A stretch of 64,000 bases of DNA from Chloroflexota bacterium (GTDB lineage: Bacteria; Chloroflexota; Anaerolineae; Aggregatilineales; Phototrophicaceae): NCBI GenBank assembly GCA_013388745.1, contig JACAER010000020.1, positions 1-64,000 on the forward strand, read 5' to 3'. Below, piece by piece: positions 1 to 9,376 of the stretch. A model generated the notes under the pieces. It did no database searches. It saw nothing but the letters and a program-made list of their open reading frames with translations, and was not told where the DNA came from. The translations under genes were made by a program, and so were the position numbers. The stretch's first letter is position 1. Each line of letters opens with the position of its first letter.

Positions 1-37
1 GCAGGATTTCTCCCAGTTCACTTATACTTGTGCACAT

Positions 38-100
38 AAAAAGGGCTTCCTCGCTTGAATGTTGTTGGCACAATCATTCTCCCTGAGGTTGCCCTTTTTT
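38..100. terminator. Long-loop inverted repeat, probable terminator
   Basis: The arm AAAAAGGGC-tt-CCTC (38-52) pairs with GAGG-tt-GCCCTTTTT (85-99), leaving a loop of about 32 nt. A T-run closes the right arm and an A-run opens the left arm, so it could terminate transcription from either side. It lies beyond the end of the leftward gene 478-1686 and past an interspersed repeat. The long loop is unusual for an intrinsic terminator. Confidence 0.45.
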
Positions 101-153
101 GCTTATCTTGATGCCTATGCCTCCGTTTTGGATAGGCTTTTCTGGCCGCAAAA

Positions 154-317
154 CCTCACTCCCCGACCCCTTACAAGGGTAGGTTTTTATGCTTTTCACT
201 AATCTCATTGCAGCCGCAGTCCTCTCGCACTTTTGCGAACCTTTAAGGTCTCCTCCAGCCCCTTTAGTGGGCTTGCCGCCTTTTCCTCTAGCCCGCGCCT
301 TTAGCTGCGGGCGGCGC
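154..317 (-). repeat. Interspersed palindromic repeat, long form, copy 1
   Basis: It begins CCTCACTCCCCGACCCC, then ttacaagggtaggtttttatgc, and further in carries cagcccctttagtgggctt followed by gccgcc. Both inner blocks recur as reverse complement near 49.7-49.85 kb, and the second also near 39.25 kb. No convincing gene occupies 1-477. Short frames here are arginine/proline-rich translations of the repeat. Confidence 0.7.
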
Positions 318-477
318 AAACGCACACCATCGTTAAATACCTCCCCTTGTCAGCCCTCATCCCCGCTGCGCTTAGCTTGCTCGACGCGGTACAGCGGGGG
401 TGAGGCGGAAACCGGCAGCCTATCCCAAACTCAGGCTAACAAAGGACGGCATTCTGGCCGTCCTGCAACGGCGCGGC

Positions 478-1686
478 TCAGGCAGTGGCGGCGGCAAGCT
501 GCTCGATGGCGACGGTTTCGGCGTCGTGAATGGCCAGGACGGCGCCGCGAATCTGCGCGCGCAGGGCGGCTTCCTGGCCAGCCGTGAGGGGAAAATCGGT
601 CTTCATGGCTGCCGCGAGTTCGGCCAGGCGGCGGCGGTTGTGCTGGCGTTCGGGCAGTCTGGCGCTTCCCTGCGTAATGAATAATTGATAGCTGCGCTGC
701 ATGAGGTCGCGCGCTTCTTTGAAGGGTGCGATGTGGTCGGGCAGCAGCGTTTGCGCCAGCGTATCCCATTTTTCGGCGCTGAGGCGAAATTGTACGCCGA
801 CTTGTTTCAGGGCAGGCTTATTGAGGATGTCGGCGGCTTCGTCGAGGAAATCGGCGTAGAGATGGCGTCCGCCGCGCCCGCCGGTAAACCAGACTTCGAT
901 GTATTTGTAAGCCGAAGTCAGGCCGGCATACAGACGCGGGCCGGCGAACTGCCGCCCCCAGCCTTTGGCGTTTTTCTCGTTGACGAGCATATCGGCCCAA
1001 CGCTGATAGGCGGCGAAGCCAAAGCTGCTGGCGGTGGCGACAGGTGGCTTGCCGGTGAAAATGTCGATGGTGGCGCGTATGCCGGCCAGCACCGCGGCGG
1101 GCAGTTTGTTAAAATCGGGCGCGCCGATCGTCATCATACGGTGTTTCATTTTGGCGATGCGGGCGCGCGCTGCCGCCAGTTGGTCGGCGCTGACAGTGAA
1201 GGGTGCACAGGCGCGATCGGCAAGCTGCGCCTGATTTTTGTCGAGGTCGAGTCCATAGACCAGCAGGGGAAAAATCGCCCAGCCGTATTCTTCGGCGCTC
1301 ATATCGTTATAGGGCAGCGAGACCATATCGACCCAGACGACGGCGGGGCTGCCTTTGGCCAGCGCGTTAATGAGGTTGGCGGTGGCTTTTTGCGGCGTGG
1401 GGGTTTGCTGCATGACATAAGGGATGCCGAGCCGTTCGTAGATGGCGCCGGGTTCGTGCTGGCTGAAAGGATAGCGGGTGAGGAAGTGCAGATGCGGGTC
1501 GTGGCCGGTGTATTCGAAGACGAAATAACCGGCGCAGATGCCGCCGGTAATGCCCATGAGCAGGGCTTCGCTGAGGGGCTGGCCGCTGTGCGGGGCGCGC
1601 ACGCCCTGATAGGCAAGCGCATTGGCGAGAAAACCGGTTTCCCAGTGCAGGCCGTTGAAGTGGCGGAAGTCGTTGAGCGTGGGCAT
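478..1686 (-). CDS. BtrH N-terminal/DUF4872-like protein
   Basis: 402 residues from the ATG at 1686, chosen because AGGAG sits about 9 nt upstream and the protein then opens with the family-like PTLNDFRHFNGLHWETG. The N-terminal half resembles the butirosin-biosynthesis BtrH N-terminal domain, a papain-like fold that can transfer acyl groups; the His in HFNGLHWET and an early Cys (GGICAGYFVFEY) fit that. The C-terminal half is DUF4872-like, helical, with the stretch AYKYIEVWFTGGRGGR. There is no signal peptide, so it is probably cytosolic. It is divergent from the PhzF-family gene and shows no partner biosynthetic cluster, so its substrate cannot be guessed. The family call is from memory of the motif pattern and is moderately sure. 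Confidence 0.7.
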   Translation of the reverse strand: MPTLNDFRHFNGLHWETGFLANALAYQGVRAPHSGQPLSEALLMGITGGICAGYFVFEYTGHDPHLHFLTRYPFSQHEPGAIYERLGIPYVMQQTPTPQKATANLINALAKGSPAVVWVDMVSLPYNDMSAEEYGWAIFPLLVYGLDLDKNQAQLADRACAPFTVSADQLAAARARIAKMKHRMMTIGAPDFNKLPAAVLAGIRATIDIFTGKPPVATASSFGFAAYQRWADMLVNEKNAKGWGRQFAGPRLYAGLTSAYKYIEVWFTGGRGGRHLYADFLDEAADILNKPALKQVGVQFRLSAEKWDTLAQTLLPDHIAPFKEARDLMQRSYQLFITQGSARLPERQHNRRRLAELAAAMKTDFPLTAGQEAALRAQIRGAVLAIHDAETVAIEQLAAATA

Positions 1687-2016
1687 AGCGGGTAACTCCT
1701 GTGGCTGACCCCCTTCCCTTCTCTCGGCGAAAACGGGGGCGGTGTGGCCGGTGATGCATTCGGGTGATGTACACAGCATACGGCAGGCAGCAGCACGCGC
1801 AAAGGTGTTATTTTTATAATCTGATAAGGAAATAATGTGTTAGTCAGACATCTTTTTCCCGATTGCGGGGGGACAGGTTCAGCAGCGCCGGGCGGAACGT
1901 TCATTTTTTGCGGCGGTGGTGTTTTGCAGCGCGGCGACGATTCGGGCACAACTGGTGTTATCGCCACACGGCACGCGCGTTATAATCGGGGTCATGTGGC
2001 ATGGAGGCACTCAACG
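1687..2016. other. Divergent intergenic region
   Basis: 330 bp between two divergent genes. An AT-rich patch with tttttataatctgataagg lies at 1811-1829 and could hold a promoter for either side. A second TATAAT at 1981-1986 is close to the PhzF-family start. I see no gene in it. Confidence 0.5.
1981..1986 (+). promoter_or_regulatory. Probable -10 box of the PhzF-family gene
   Basis: A perfect TATAAT lies 31 nt before the ATG at 2017, with no convincing -35 hexamer. The same arrangement recurs upstream of several genes in this window. Confidence 0.5.
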
Positions 2017-2922
2017 ATGCGTAAAATTCATTTTCATCTGGTCGATGTGTTTACCAATCAGGCGTTCGGCGGCAATCAGTTGGCGGTGTTCGAGGATGGG
2101 CGCGGGCTGGCGACAGAAACGATGCAGGCTATCGCCCGCGAGATAAACTTTTCAGAAACGACGTTCGTGCTGCCGCCCGATGACCCCAACAATCATTATC
2201 GTGTGCGCATTTTTACGCCCAGCGTGGAAATGCCGGTGGCGGGACACCCGACGATTGGGACGGCGTTCGTGCTGGCGCACACACGCATGATCGACACCAG
2301 CGGCCAGCGCAGCGCCCTGCGGCTGGAGGAGCAGGCGGGCGTGATTCCCGTGCTGGTCGAACTGCACGAGGGAGCGCCGACGATGATTACGATGCAGCAG
2401 TCGCTGCCGACATTCGGGCCGCGCTTCAACAACGTGCCGCTGATCGCCGACATGCTGTCACTGAACGCGGAGGAAATCGAAAGCGCCTATCCGCTGGAAG
2501 TGGTGTCGTGCGGCGTGCCGTTCTTGTTTGTGCCGCTGCGTTCGCTGGTGGCCTTGCAGCGCTGCAAGCTGCGGCTGGATGTCTGGGAACGTGCGCTGCG
2601 CGATTTCGCGGCGCCGCATGTATTCGTGTTTGCGCGCGGGACAGTGACGGCGGAGGGCACGGTACACAGCCGCATGTTCGCGCCGGCGCTGGGCATTATC
2701 GAAGACCCGGCCACCGGTGCCGCCAGCGGGCCGCTCGGTTGTTATCTGGTGAAGCATAAGCTGGTGAGCGATAACCCAGCACGCATTGTCAGCGAACAGG
2801 GCTTCGAAATCGCGCGACCGAGCCTGATTCGCGTGGAGATCGAGCGCATGGGCAGCGAGATTACGCGGGTGAGTGTGGGCGGTCAGTGTGTGGCTATAGG
2901 CGAAGGCGATCTTTACGTTTAA
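2017..2922 (+). CDS. PhzF-family isomerase/epimerase
   Basis: 301 residues. The ATG at 2017 follows GGAGG at 2003-2007, and the family signature starts at once (HLVDVFTNQAFGGNQLAVF). The catalytic glutamate of the family is expected in INFSETTFVLPP. Other conserved pieces are MPVAGHPTIGTAFVL near residue 75 and EDPATGAASGPLGCYL near residue 230, where the second half of the duplicated fold supplies GAASGPL. PhzF enzymes are cytosolic and catalyse proton-shift isomerisations without cofactor; most family members outside phenazine operons have unknown substrates. No other phenazine genes lie nearby, so a phenazine role is unlikely. Confidence 0.9.
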   Translation: MRKIHFHLVDVFTNQAFGGNQLAVFEDGRGLATETMQAIAREINFSETTFVLPPDDPNNHYRVRIFTPSVEMPVAGHPTIGTAFVLAHTRMIDTSGQRSALRLEEQAGVIPVLVELHEGAPTMITMQQSLPTFGPRFNNVPLIADMLSLNAEEIESAYPLEVVSCGVPFLFVPLRSLVALQRCKLRLDVWERALRDFAAPHVFVFARGTVTAEGTVHSRMFAPALGIIEDPATGAASGPLGCYLVKHKLVSDNPARIVSEQGFEIARPSLIRVEIERMGSEITRVSVGGQCVAIGEGDLYV

Positions 2923-2981
2923 AGCGCACTTTTGGGTGGATAATATAATGTTATTGTACAATGCAATAGTGAGTAAGCCGA

Positions 2982-4703
2982 ATGTCTATACAGGAAAATC
3001 CGGCACACAAACACAGCTTGCATGCGTTGGATGTTACGCCACTGCTGATATGGGGCTGCGACGCGCGGGGGAAAACTAACTTCCTCAACAAGAAGCTGCT
3101 GCAATTCATAGGGCTGGAGCTGGCCGCGGCGCTGGCGACTTCGTGGAAAACCTATATTCACCCGGATGATTATCTGTGCCTCAAGCGTTTTGAGGACGCG
3201 CTGCGCCAGCAGGAGGGGTTTAGCGCCGAGTACCGGCTGCGGCGGGCGGACGGCGTGTACCGCTGGGTCTCCGATCAGGTGGTAGTGCACTATGATGAGG
3301 CGGGGGCCTTCGCCGGTTTTTTGGGTACAGCGACCGACATCACCGAGCAAAAACAGGCGCGCGAGGCGGAACAGGCGGCGTGGCGGCTGTACGAAACGAT
3401 GGGGCATGTCACGCTGGCGCTGACGGCACGGCTGCATCTGGACGAAGTGCTGGAAGAAATTGTCGAGCAGATTCAGCGCTTGTTCGGGCACGAGGCGACC
3501 AACATCATGCTGCTGGATAACGAGACGCTGCGGCCAGTGCATTGGAAAGGTTACAGCTCGCTGGGGAGCGAAACGCTGATCCGCAATTTACAGCAATCGC
3601 TCAATGTGTTTCCGGTAGATAGAGAGGCCAGCGCGACGCACAGGCCGGTGTTGGTCAAAGACACGCATCATGACGCGCGCTGGGTTCGGCTGGCGAGTAC
3701 CGAGTGGATTCGCAGCAATATCACCGCGCCGATCTGTTATCACGACCAGATTATAGGCATGGTACGGCTGGACAGTGCGCAGGTGAACTATTTTAAGGAA
3801 GAAGATGTGGAGCGCATTATCCCGCTGACGCACGCCGCAGCTATCGCGCTGGCCAACGCCATGCTTTATCAGCAGGCGCAGCGCGAGATCGATGAACGTA
3901 AGCGTGTCGAAGACGAAATGCGCGTGCTGAACCAGCGCTTGGAAGAACATGTGCAGGATCGCACCGCGCAGTTGAACGCGGCGCTGGAACGTTTGCAAGA
4001 ACTGGATAACCTCAAGTCGAAGTTTGTGGCCGATGTTTCGCACGAGCTGCGCACGCCGATCGCCGTTTTGAGTCTGAAACTGGAACTGCTGGAGCGCTGG
4101 CCGGAACGTTTTCCACAGCATTTGCCGGAAATGCAGCGCCAGATCGAACAGCTCACGACGCTAGTCACGGATATTCTGGAGCTTTCGCGGGCGGATCTGC
4201 GCGCGCATCGTGTAGATTTACGCCCGGTGGATTTGAATGTGGTGGTGAAACAAGTGGCCGAAGCGCATATGGCGCCGGCGGAGGCGGCGGGGCTGGTGTT
4301 GGCGCTGACGCTGCCAGAAGACAATCTGATCGTGCGCGGCGAGCCGAATCAACTGGCGCAGGTGGTGACGAATCTGATCTCGAACGCCATCAAATACACC
4401 GCAGCGGGCAGCATTATGGTGATAACGCAGCGGCTGACGCTGGAAAATGGCGCGCAGAAAAAAGAGTACATCTGCCTGCGCGTACAGGATACCGGTATCG
4501 GTATCCCCGAAGCCGATCTGCCGCATTTGTTCGAGCGCTTTTATCGCGGGCAGCAGGTGGGCGCGCTGGGCATCTCCGGCACGGGGCTGGGGCTGGCGAT
4601 CGTCAAGGATATTGTCGATCTGCACGGCGGCGAGATCAGCATCGAGAGCCGCGTGGGAGTGGGCAGCATCTTTCAGGTGCTGCTGCCGGCGGAAGAGTTG
4701 TGA
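2982..4703 (+). CDS. PAS-GAF sensor histidine kinase
   Basis: 573 residues, no membrane segment, so a soluble sensor. Residues about 10-130 form a PAS fold with its PAC tail (YRLRRADGVYRWVSDQ ... GTATDITEQKQ). Residues about 135-300 form a GAF domain. A coiled coil (QREIDERKRVEDEMRVLNQRL) leads to the HisKA H-box FVADVSHELRTPIAVL, with the phosphorylated His. The ATPase domain shows the N-box (LISNAIKYT), G1 (DTGIGIPE), F-box (LFERFYRG) and G2 (GTGLGLAIVKDIV). It ends tail-to-tail with the response-regulator gene on the other strand. No response regulator follows on its own strand. The ligand cannot be inferred. Confidence 0.93.
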   Translation: MSIQENPAHKHSLHALDVTPLLIWGCDARGKTNFLNKKLLQFIGLELAAALATSWKTYIHPDDYLCLKRFEDALRQQEGFSAEYRLRRADGVYRWVSDQVVVHYDEAGAFAGFLGTATDITEQKQAREAEQAAWRLYETMGHVTLALTARLHLDEVLEEIVEQIQRLFGHEATNIMLLDNETLRPVHWKGYSSLGSETLIRNLQQSLNVFPVDREASATHRPVLVKDTHHDARWVRLASTEWIRSNITAPICYHDQIIGMVRLDSAQVNYFKEEDVERIIPLTHAAAIALANAMLYQQAQREIDERKRVEDEMRVLNQRLEEHVQDRTAQLNAALERLQELDNLKSKFVADVSHELRTPIAVLSLKLELLERWPERFPQHLPEMQRQIEQLTTLVTDILELSRADLRAHRVDLRPVDLNVVVKQVAEAHMAPAEAAGLVLALTLPEDNLIVRGEPNQLAQVVTNLISNAIKYTAAGSIMVITQRLTLENGAQKKEYICLRVQDTGIGIPEADLPHLFERFYRGQQVGALGISGTGLGLAIVKDIVDLHGGEISIESRVGVGSIFQVLLPAEEL

Positions 4704-4739
4704 GGCGGCGCACACGCTGTTTAAGCGGCGCGGCGCGTC

Positions 4740-6410
4740 TTATTCCGGCAGTATGGGCCAGCGGCCTTTGCGGTTCGCCAGTTCGTCGAGTTCGGCGCAG
4801 AGCATGGCGGCGGAAAGCAGGGCGTGCTGCTTGCGTTCGCGTTCCATGTGGCGCAGCCGCACCACGTTCAGCGTGCCCATCAGCAGGCTGAGCAGGTATT
4901 CTTGGCGGCGCGACCGCTGTCCCTGCAACTGAAAAGCCATCTGCCGCAGCGCGCGCACCACCTGCGCGGCGCGCCGCACCTCTGGCGGCTGCGCCTGCAC
5001 CGACCATTCTGGCTCGCGCAGCGCTTTTTCCAGCGCGGCGAACTCCGGCAGCGGCGGGCGCGGCAGCAGGCGGTATTTGATGTCGGTTTCCAGAATGACA
5101 ATATCGCGCAGAATATGGCTTTCGTAGGTGCGGAAGAAGTCGATCAGCCAGCATTTATGAAATTCGAGCGTGCGCGCGCCCTGCCGTTCCCTAATCATCA
5201 GGTTTTCCATATCGACCATGATGTTGCGGCCATTCAGGTCGCCGTGGGTGATGGCGCGGCGCACCGGCATGACGCACAGATCATGATTGCGCTCCAGCCA
5301 TTTGATGGGATTGGTCACAAGGACATCGGGCGCGATATCCAGCCGGATGGTGGGAGCGTCGGGGTCGAAGCCCGGCAGCGCCTCACCGATACGCTCGATC
5401 AGGTAATCACGGCGCAGATTAAAAGCGTCGTAGTACAGGTCAGGCAGGTAAGCATTGGCGCGGGGCGCATTATTATCGTACCACACGCTGCATGTGCGCA
5501 GCAGCAGATGGCGCAGACTGTGCACGATGACGCGCGTGGAACGGGCGTCACGGTAAAAAATATCGAACTCGACCAGCGGCGATCCGCTGTCATTTTCGGC
5601 GAAGCTGTAGCAGATCGCGCCCAGATCGCGCGTATAGGCGGCGCTGAGGGCGGTGACGGCGCCGCCGGTCAGCCGTCCGCGCACCGATTTTTCGTAGCGC
5701 GCGCTTTCGGTTTCGATCTTGTCGCGGCGCGCCAGCTTGACGACGTAATTCTGGCCGACGATGTTGTCTTTCGTCGGCTGAGCGCGCACGATCTGCGATT
5801 TGGTCAGGCCTTCGGGCAGGCGGGCGATAAACAGGCGGTCTTCGTGCGGGAACAGCTTGTTAAACAAGTCCTGCACCTGATACGCCAGGTGTTCCGCCGG
5901 CACGCTCATGCTTTCGGCGTCGCGCAGCGTAGTCGCGATCTCGTCGAGGCGGTGATGCGAATTGGCCTCGTATTGCAGCCCAAAATTGCTCAGCCCGATT
6001 TCGGCCAGGGCGGCGGGGATGGCGTCGATAATCTGCTGCACATAATCGGGGTCTTTTTTGCGGAAATAACGATGCACTTTGTACTGCTGGAAGGCTTTGA
6101 GCAGATTATCCTCGTCGGGATAGGCGGTCAGCACCATCGTCACGAGATTCTTGTGCAGTGGGCTGCTGTGAATAAAGCTGAGCAGCGCTTCGCCGTGTTT
6201 TTGCGCCATATTGTGGGTCAGGTGCAGATCAACGAGCGCGACGTGAAAATGCTCGGTTTGCAGGGCGGTCAGCGCTGCCTGTTCGGTTTCGACCACCTGT
6301 ACGACGAACCCGGCGCGCCGCAGGCGTTTGGACACCAGATCGCTGTAAAAGGGGTCATCTTCAATATAGAGTACGCGCTGCGGCTGCTTGAAGGCCTCAG
6401 GGATTTCCAT
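4740..6410 (-). CDS. Response regulator fused to a phosphotransferase-like kinase domain
   Basis: 556 residues from the ATG at 6410 (AAGGAC upstream). Residues 10-135 are a receiver domain: acidic pair D18/D19 in YIEDDPFY, phospho-acceptor D61 in ALVDLHL, T95 in VLTAYPD, lysine 118/119 in FRKKDP. A linker is followed at about 205-480 by a kinase-like fold: YVVKLARRDK (candidate ATP lysine 225), the catalytic-loop motif ITHGDLNGRNIMVD with D391, and a metal-binding LIDF with D424. This resembles aminoglycoside/choline-kinase-type phosphotransferases and the TCAD9-type predicted kinases of bacterial ternary systems; the exact family is uncertain. There is no DNA-binding domain. It lies 61 bp after the GAF kinase gene on the same strand, its likely phosphodonor. 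Confidence 0.85.
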   Translation of the reverse strand: MEIPEAFKQPQRVLYIEDDPFYSDLVSKRLRRAGFVVQVVETEQAALTALQTEHFHVALVDLHLTHNMAQKHGEALLSFIHSSPLHKNLVTMVLTAYPDEDNLLKAFQQYKVHRYFRKKDPDYVQQIIDAIPAALAEIGLSNFGLQYEANSHHRLDEIATTLRDAESMSVPAEHLAYQVQDLFNKLFPHEDRLFIARLPEGLTKSQIVRAQPTKDNIVGQNYVVKLARRDKIETESARYEKSVRGRLTGGAVTALSAAYTRDLGAICYSFAENDSGSPLVEFDIFYRDARSTRVIVHSLRHLLLRTCSVWYDNNAPRANAYLPDLYYDAFNLRRDYLIERIGEALPGFDPDAPTIRLDIAPDVLVTNPIKWLERNHDLCVMPVRRAITHGDLNGRNIMVDMENLMIRERQGARTLEFHKCWLIDFFRTYESHILRDIVILETDIKYRLLPRPPLPEFAALEKALREPEWSVQAQPPEVRRAAQVVRALRQMAFQLQGQRSRRQEYLLSLLMGTLNVVRLRHMERERKQHALLSAAMLCAELDELANRKGRWPILPE

Positions 6411-6471
6411 AGCTGTCCTTTGGATGGGCATGAAGGACGCACGATGACATGCGCCCATCGGTTAACAGGGT

Positions 6472-9255
6472 CTATTCGCGCAGTTTTTGCGGCAGGCGCA
6501 GCAGCAGACACGCGCCCTGCCCCGGTGTGCTCTCGGCGACTTGCAGCCAGCCGTGATGTTTTTTCGCCAGTTCGCGCGAATAATAGAGGCCGATGCCGTG
6601 AATGCCGTGCTTCTGGTTGGTATCGCCCAGTTCAAAAATCTGTTCCCAGCGCTCGCGTTCGATACCGCAGCCGTTGTCTTCGACATAAATCAGGACATAG
6701 GGCTGCTGGCTGAGCGCGCGGATGACGACGTGGCCTTCGCGCTCGCTGGGAATGGCGGTGTAAGCGTTGGTGAGCAGATTCTTGAGCACCATCGCGATCC
6801 ACCATTCGTCCACATCGATTTCACTTTCCAGACAATCGCCCTTCAGTTCGACTTTGATGGTGTAGCGCTGGAAAGGGCGGGCGAGATCGAGCGCGCGGTG
6901 CAGCAGGACGTTGATGGCGACAGGCTGCGGCACAAAACCGCGTTCGGTGATGAAGGTTTCGAGGCGCGCGCTGACGGTGCGCACGCGCGCGGCCATGCGT
7001 TCCAGGTTTTCCAGATCGCCCTGCGTGTCGGGGTAGCGCTCGCGCAGGTCTTGCATAACCATGCCCAGACTGCCGACAAAGGGCGTCAGGTCATGCACCA
7101 GCCCGGCGGCCAACACGCCGAAATCCATGCGCCACTGCTGCGCCTCGCGCTGCTGCTGCGCGTAGTATTCGGCGGCGGTGCGGATGGCGATGGCGGCGTG
7201 GTTGGCGACCATTTCCAGCAGCTTTTCGTCTTCGCGGTTAAAGGCGTTGCGGCGGTTGCTTTCTAGCACCAGGGCGGCCTGGATGCCGGCGACATCTTTG
7301 ATCGGCACGGCGATCTGCGCGTTGGTGCTGCCGATGACGCCGATATAGCTGCCGGCGGCTTTTTCGACATCATTGTAGCGTTTGGTTTTTTGTTCCGTGA
7401 TCGCCAGCCCGGCGATGCCCTGCCGTCCGCTGGCGGTGGATACGCGCAGCGGTTGGCCTTCGGGCGGCGGCTGATCGACGTGGTAGAACTCCAGGTTGAC
7501 GGGCGAAATCAGCAGGTCGTGCGTCTCCGGGTCGCGTTCGACAATGCACAGGTTGTCGGCCTGCGGCACTTCGTCTTTCACGCCGCTCAGAATAGCGCGA
7601 AAGACCTGATCGGGCTGGCGTTCGCGGCTGATGGCCTGGGCGATCTTGTTGACGGTTTTGAGCCGCCGCTGTTCGCGGTCGAGGCTTTCGCGCTCGCGCT
7701 GTAAGACCCTGAAGCTTTCGGCGCTCTGGATGGCGATGGCGGCGCGTTCGGCGAACAGGCGCAGCAGGTTCATCTCTTCGTCGTGGAAGACATGCTCCAT
7801 GCGGTAGTTGAAGAACATGCAGCCGAAACGCGCGCCGCCGTTTTTGAGGGGAAAGCCCGCCGAAGCGCGGATGCCTTCGTGGCGGCAGAAGTCGTTTTCG
7901 ACCAGATGGCGGTCATCGCCCCTGCCGGTGCAGTGCTGCTCGACCCCGCTGTGGTACAGATACAGCACCATTTCGTCCACATGGTCGCTGCGCTGGTTTT
8001 CCGCCGCGCGCACGCCCAGTTGATAGCCGAGATGTGGGCGCGCTTTGGCTTTGTCGCTGCGCACGTAGTACAAGGTGATGACATCGACGCTGCGCATGGC
8101 GCGCGCCGCCCGCCGCACCACCGATTCCAGCAGCGCTTTCAGTTCAAAATTACCGCTCAGTTCTTTGGCGATCTCGCGCAGTTCGATGAGCGCGCGCGGA
8201 TAATCGTGCTGCTGCAAGACAACGCTCCACTGGCGCGCCAGCCGCAGCAGGGTCGCGCGCTGGTTGAGGCGGCGGCTTTCGCTGCTGTCGGCTTCGATAC
8301 ACAGCGCGGCCTGACGGTTGCCCGCGACGATCACGGGCACACCCAGCCAGCGCAGCCCGGAGGCTTCTTCGACTTCGGACACATCTTTTTCGGCGTCGAG
8401 CAGGGTGCGGCGCACGATCTCATCGACAATGCGTTCTTCGCGTTCGACGCCCAGCGCGCCGGTGAGCATGTATTTGACCCAGTAGCCGAGTGGTTCTTTG
8501 AGCGTCAAGAAGATGTAAGGGCTGCCGGTTTCGCTTTTGGCCTGGCGCAGCGTGTCTTCGATAGTGCGTTCCAGGTCGATTTCGTCGCCGTTCTGCTGGT
8601 AAAGAGTGCTGAACAGGCGCTCGAAAGCCTTGCTTTCGCGTTTGATGAGATGGATATGCTGGAGACGGCGGGCGTCGGTGAGGGCGATGTGGGCGTAGGC
8701 GGCGAACAGGCGCAGCGTGTCCTCTTCGCCGCGCGTGACATTGTGCGGCGTGCGCCAGTTGACGAAAAGCACGGCCAGCGCTTTTTCCGGCGTGTCTTCG
8801 CTTTCCGGCGGGGTGTCTTCGAGCGTGCCCATGCGCAGCCCGACGAAGGCGGCGATATGCTGCTCTTTGATGAAACTGCTCTGGCTGAGGATAATGCCGT
8901 TGGGCAAACGCGGTGAGGTGCGCACATCTTCGACCACGCGCACATCGCCTTCGCTGCGCAGCACCCAACGCACGATGCCGCCGGTGCTGCCGGGCACAGA
9001 GGCTGATCCAACCACTTCGGGCGGGTAAGCGCTGATGGTTTCGGTGTCGTATTCGCGCCGTATTCTGCTGCCGACTTGCAGCGGCACAGCGCGAATAGTG
9101 TAGATGACGGCGCAGTCGGCCTGCACGAGTGCACAGGCGGCGCGCACACACTCATCCAGTACATCTTTGACAGAGGCAGAGATTTTTTCGCCCACAGCGC
9201 GCTGCGCCTGGAGCAGCGCGCTCATGTAATCGATACTTGTCAGGGTCATAGCCAT
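6472..9255 (-). CDS. Multi-GAF atypical sensor histidine kinase
   Basis: 927 residues, no membrane segment. Four GAF-like domains can be traced at about 20-195, 210-350, 365-520 and 540-695, each ending in an amphipathic helix such as LRLFAERAAIAIQSA. The dimerisation/phospho-acceptor segment reads LAAGLVHDLTPFVGSL, an H-box variant (HDLTP rather than HELRTP). The ATPase domain has N-box KNLLTNAYTAI, G1 VEDNGCGIE and G2 IHGIGLYYSRELAKK. Start is the ATG at 9255; a second ATG at 9249 is possible and neither has a strong ribosome site. The response-regulator/kinase fusion follows directly, so the two probably form one signalling operon. A TAGAAT (minus strand, 9274-9279) lies just upstream. Confidence 0.88.
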   Translation of the reverse strand: MAMTLTSIDYMSALLQAQRAVGEKISASVKDVLDECVRAACALVQADCAVIYTIRAVPLQVGSRIRREYDTETISAYPPEVVGSASVPGSTGGIVRWVLRSEGDVRVVEDVRTSPRLPNGIILSQSSFIKEQHIAAFVGLRMGTLEDTPPESEDTPEKALAVLFVNWRTPHNVTRGEEDTLRLFAAYAHIALTDARRLQHIHLIKRESKAFERLFSTLYQQNGDEIDLERTIEDTLRQAKSETGSPYIFLTLKEPLGYWVKYMLTGALGVEREERIVDEIVRRTLLDAEKDVSEVEEASGLRWLGVPVIVAGNRQAALCIEADSSESRRLNQRATLLRLARQWSVVLQQHDYPRALIELREIAKELSGNFELKALLESVVRRAARAMRSVDVITLYYVRSDKAKARPHLGYQLGVRAAENQRSDHVDEMVLYLYHSGVEQHCTGRGDDRHLVENDFCRHEGIRASAGFPLKNGGARFGCMFFNYRMEHVFHDEEMNLLRLFAERAAIAIQSAESFRVLQRERESLDREQRRLKTVNKIAQAISRERQPDQVFRAILSGVKDEVPQADNLCIVERDPETHDLLISPVNLEFYHVDQPPPEGQPLRVSTASGRQGIAGLAITEQKTKRYNDVEKAAGSYIGVIGSTNAQIAVPIKDVAGIQAALVLESNRRNAFNREDEKLLEMVANHAAIAIRTAAEYYAQQQREAQQWRMDFGVLAAGLVHDLTPFVGSLGMVMQDLRERYPDTQGDLENLERMAARVRTVSARLETFITERGFVPQPVAINVLLHRALDLARPFQRYTIKVELKGDCLESEIDVDEWWIAMVLKNLLTNAYTAIPSEREGHVVIRALSQQPYVLIYVEDNGCGIERERWEQIFELGDTNQKHGIHGIGLYYSRELAKKHHGWLQVAESTPGQGACLLLRLPQKLRE

Positions 9256-9376
9256 ACAAAGATATTTGCGTCTATTCTAGAGTATGGCGTATTGGCGTGT
9301 AATGTCAATGTTTGGGCGCGGCCGCTGCGACAGCGTTAAGGCAGGCAGGAGGACGAGGGCGGCCTCGTCCCTGCTA

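Noticed and set aside
685-1695. Long open frame opposite the BtrH-like gene
   Set aside because: It is a mirror of the real gene, common in GC-rich DNA: its codon pattern is the antisense of a well-supported gene with a ribosome site.
4824-6713. 629-residue open frame opposite the response-regulator fusion
   Set aside because: It covers two convincing genes on the other strand and has His/Gln/Arg-rich composition typical of antisense frames.
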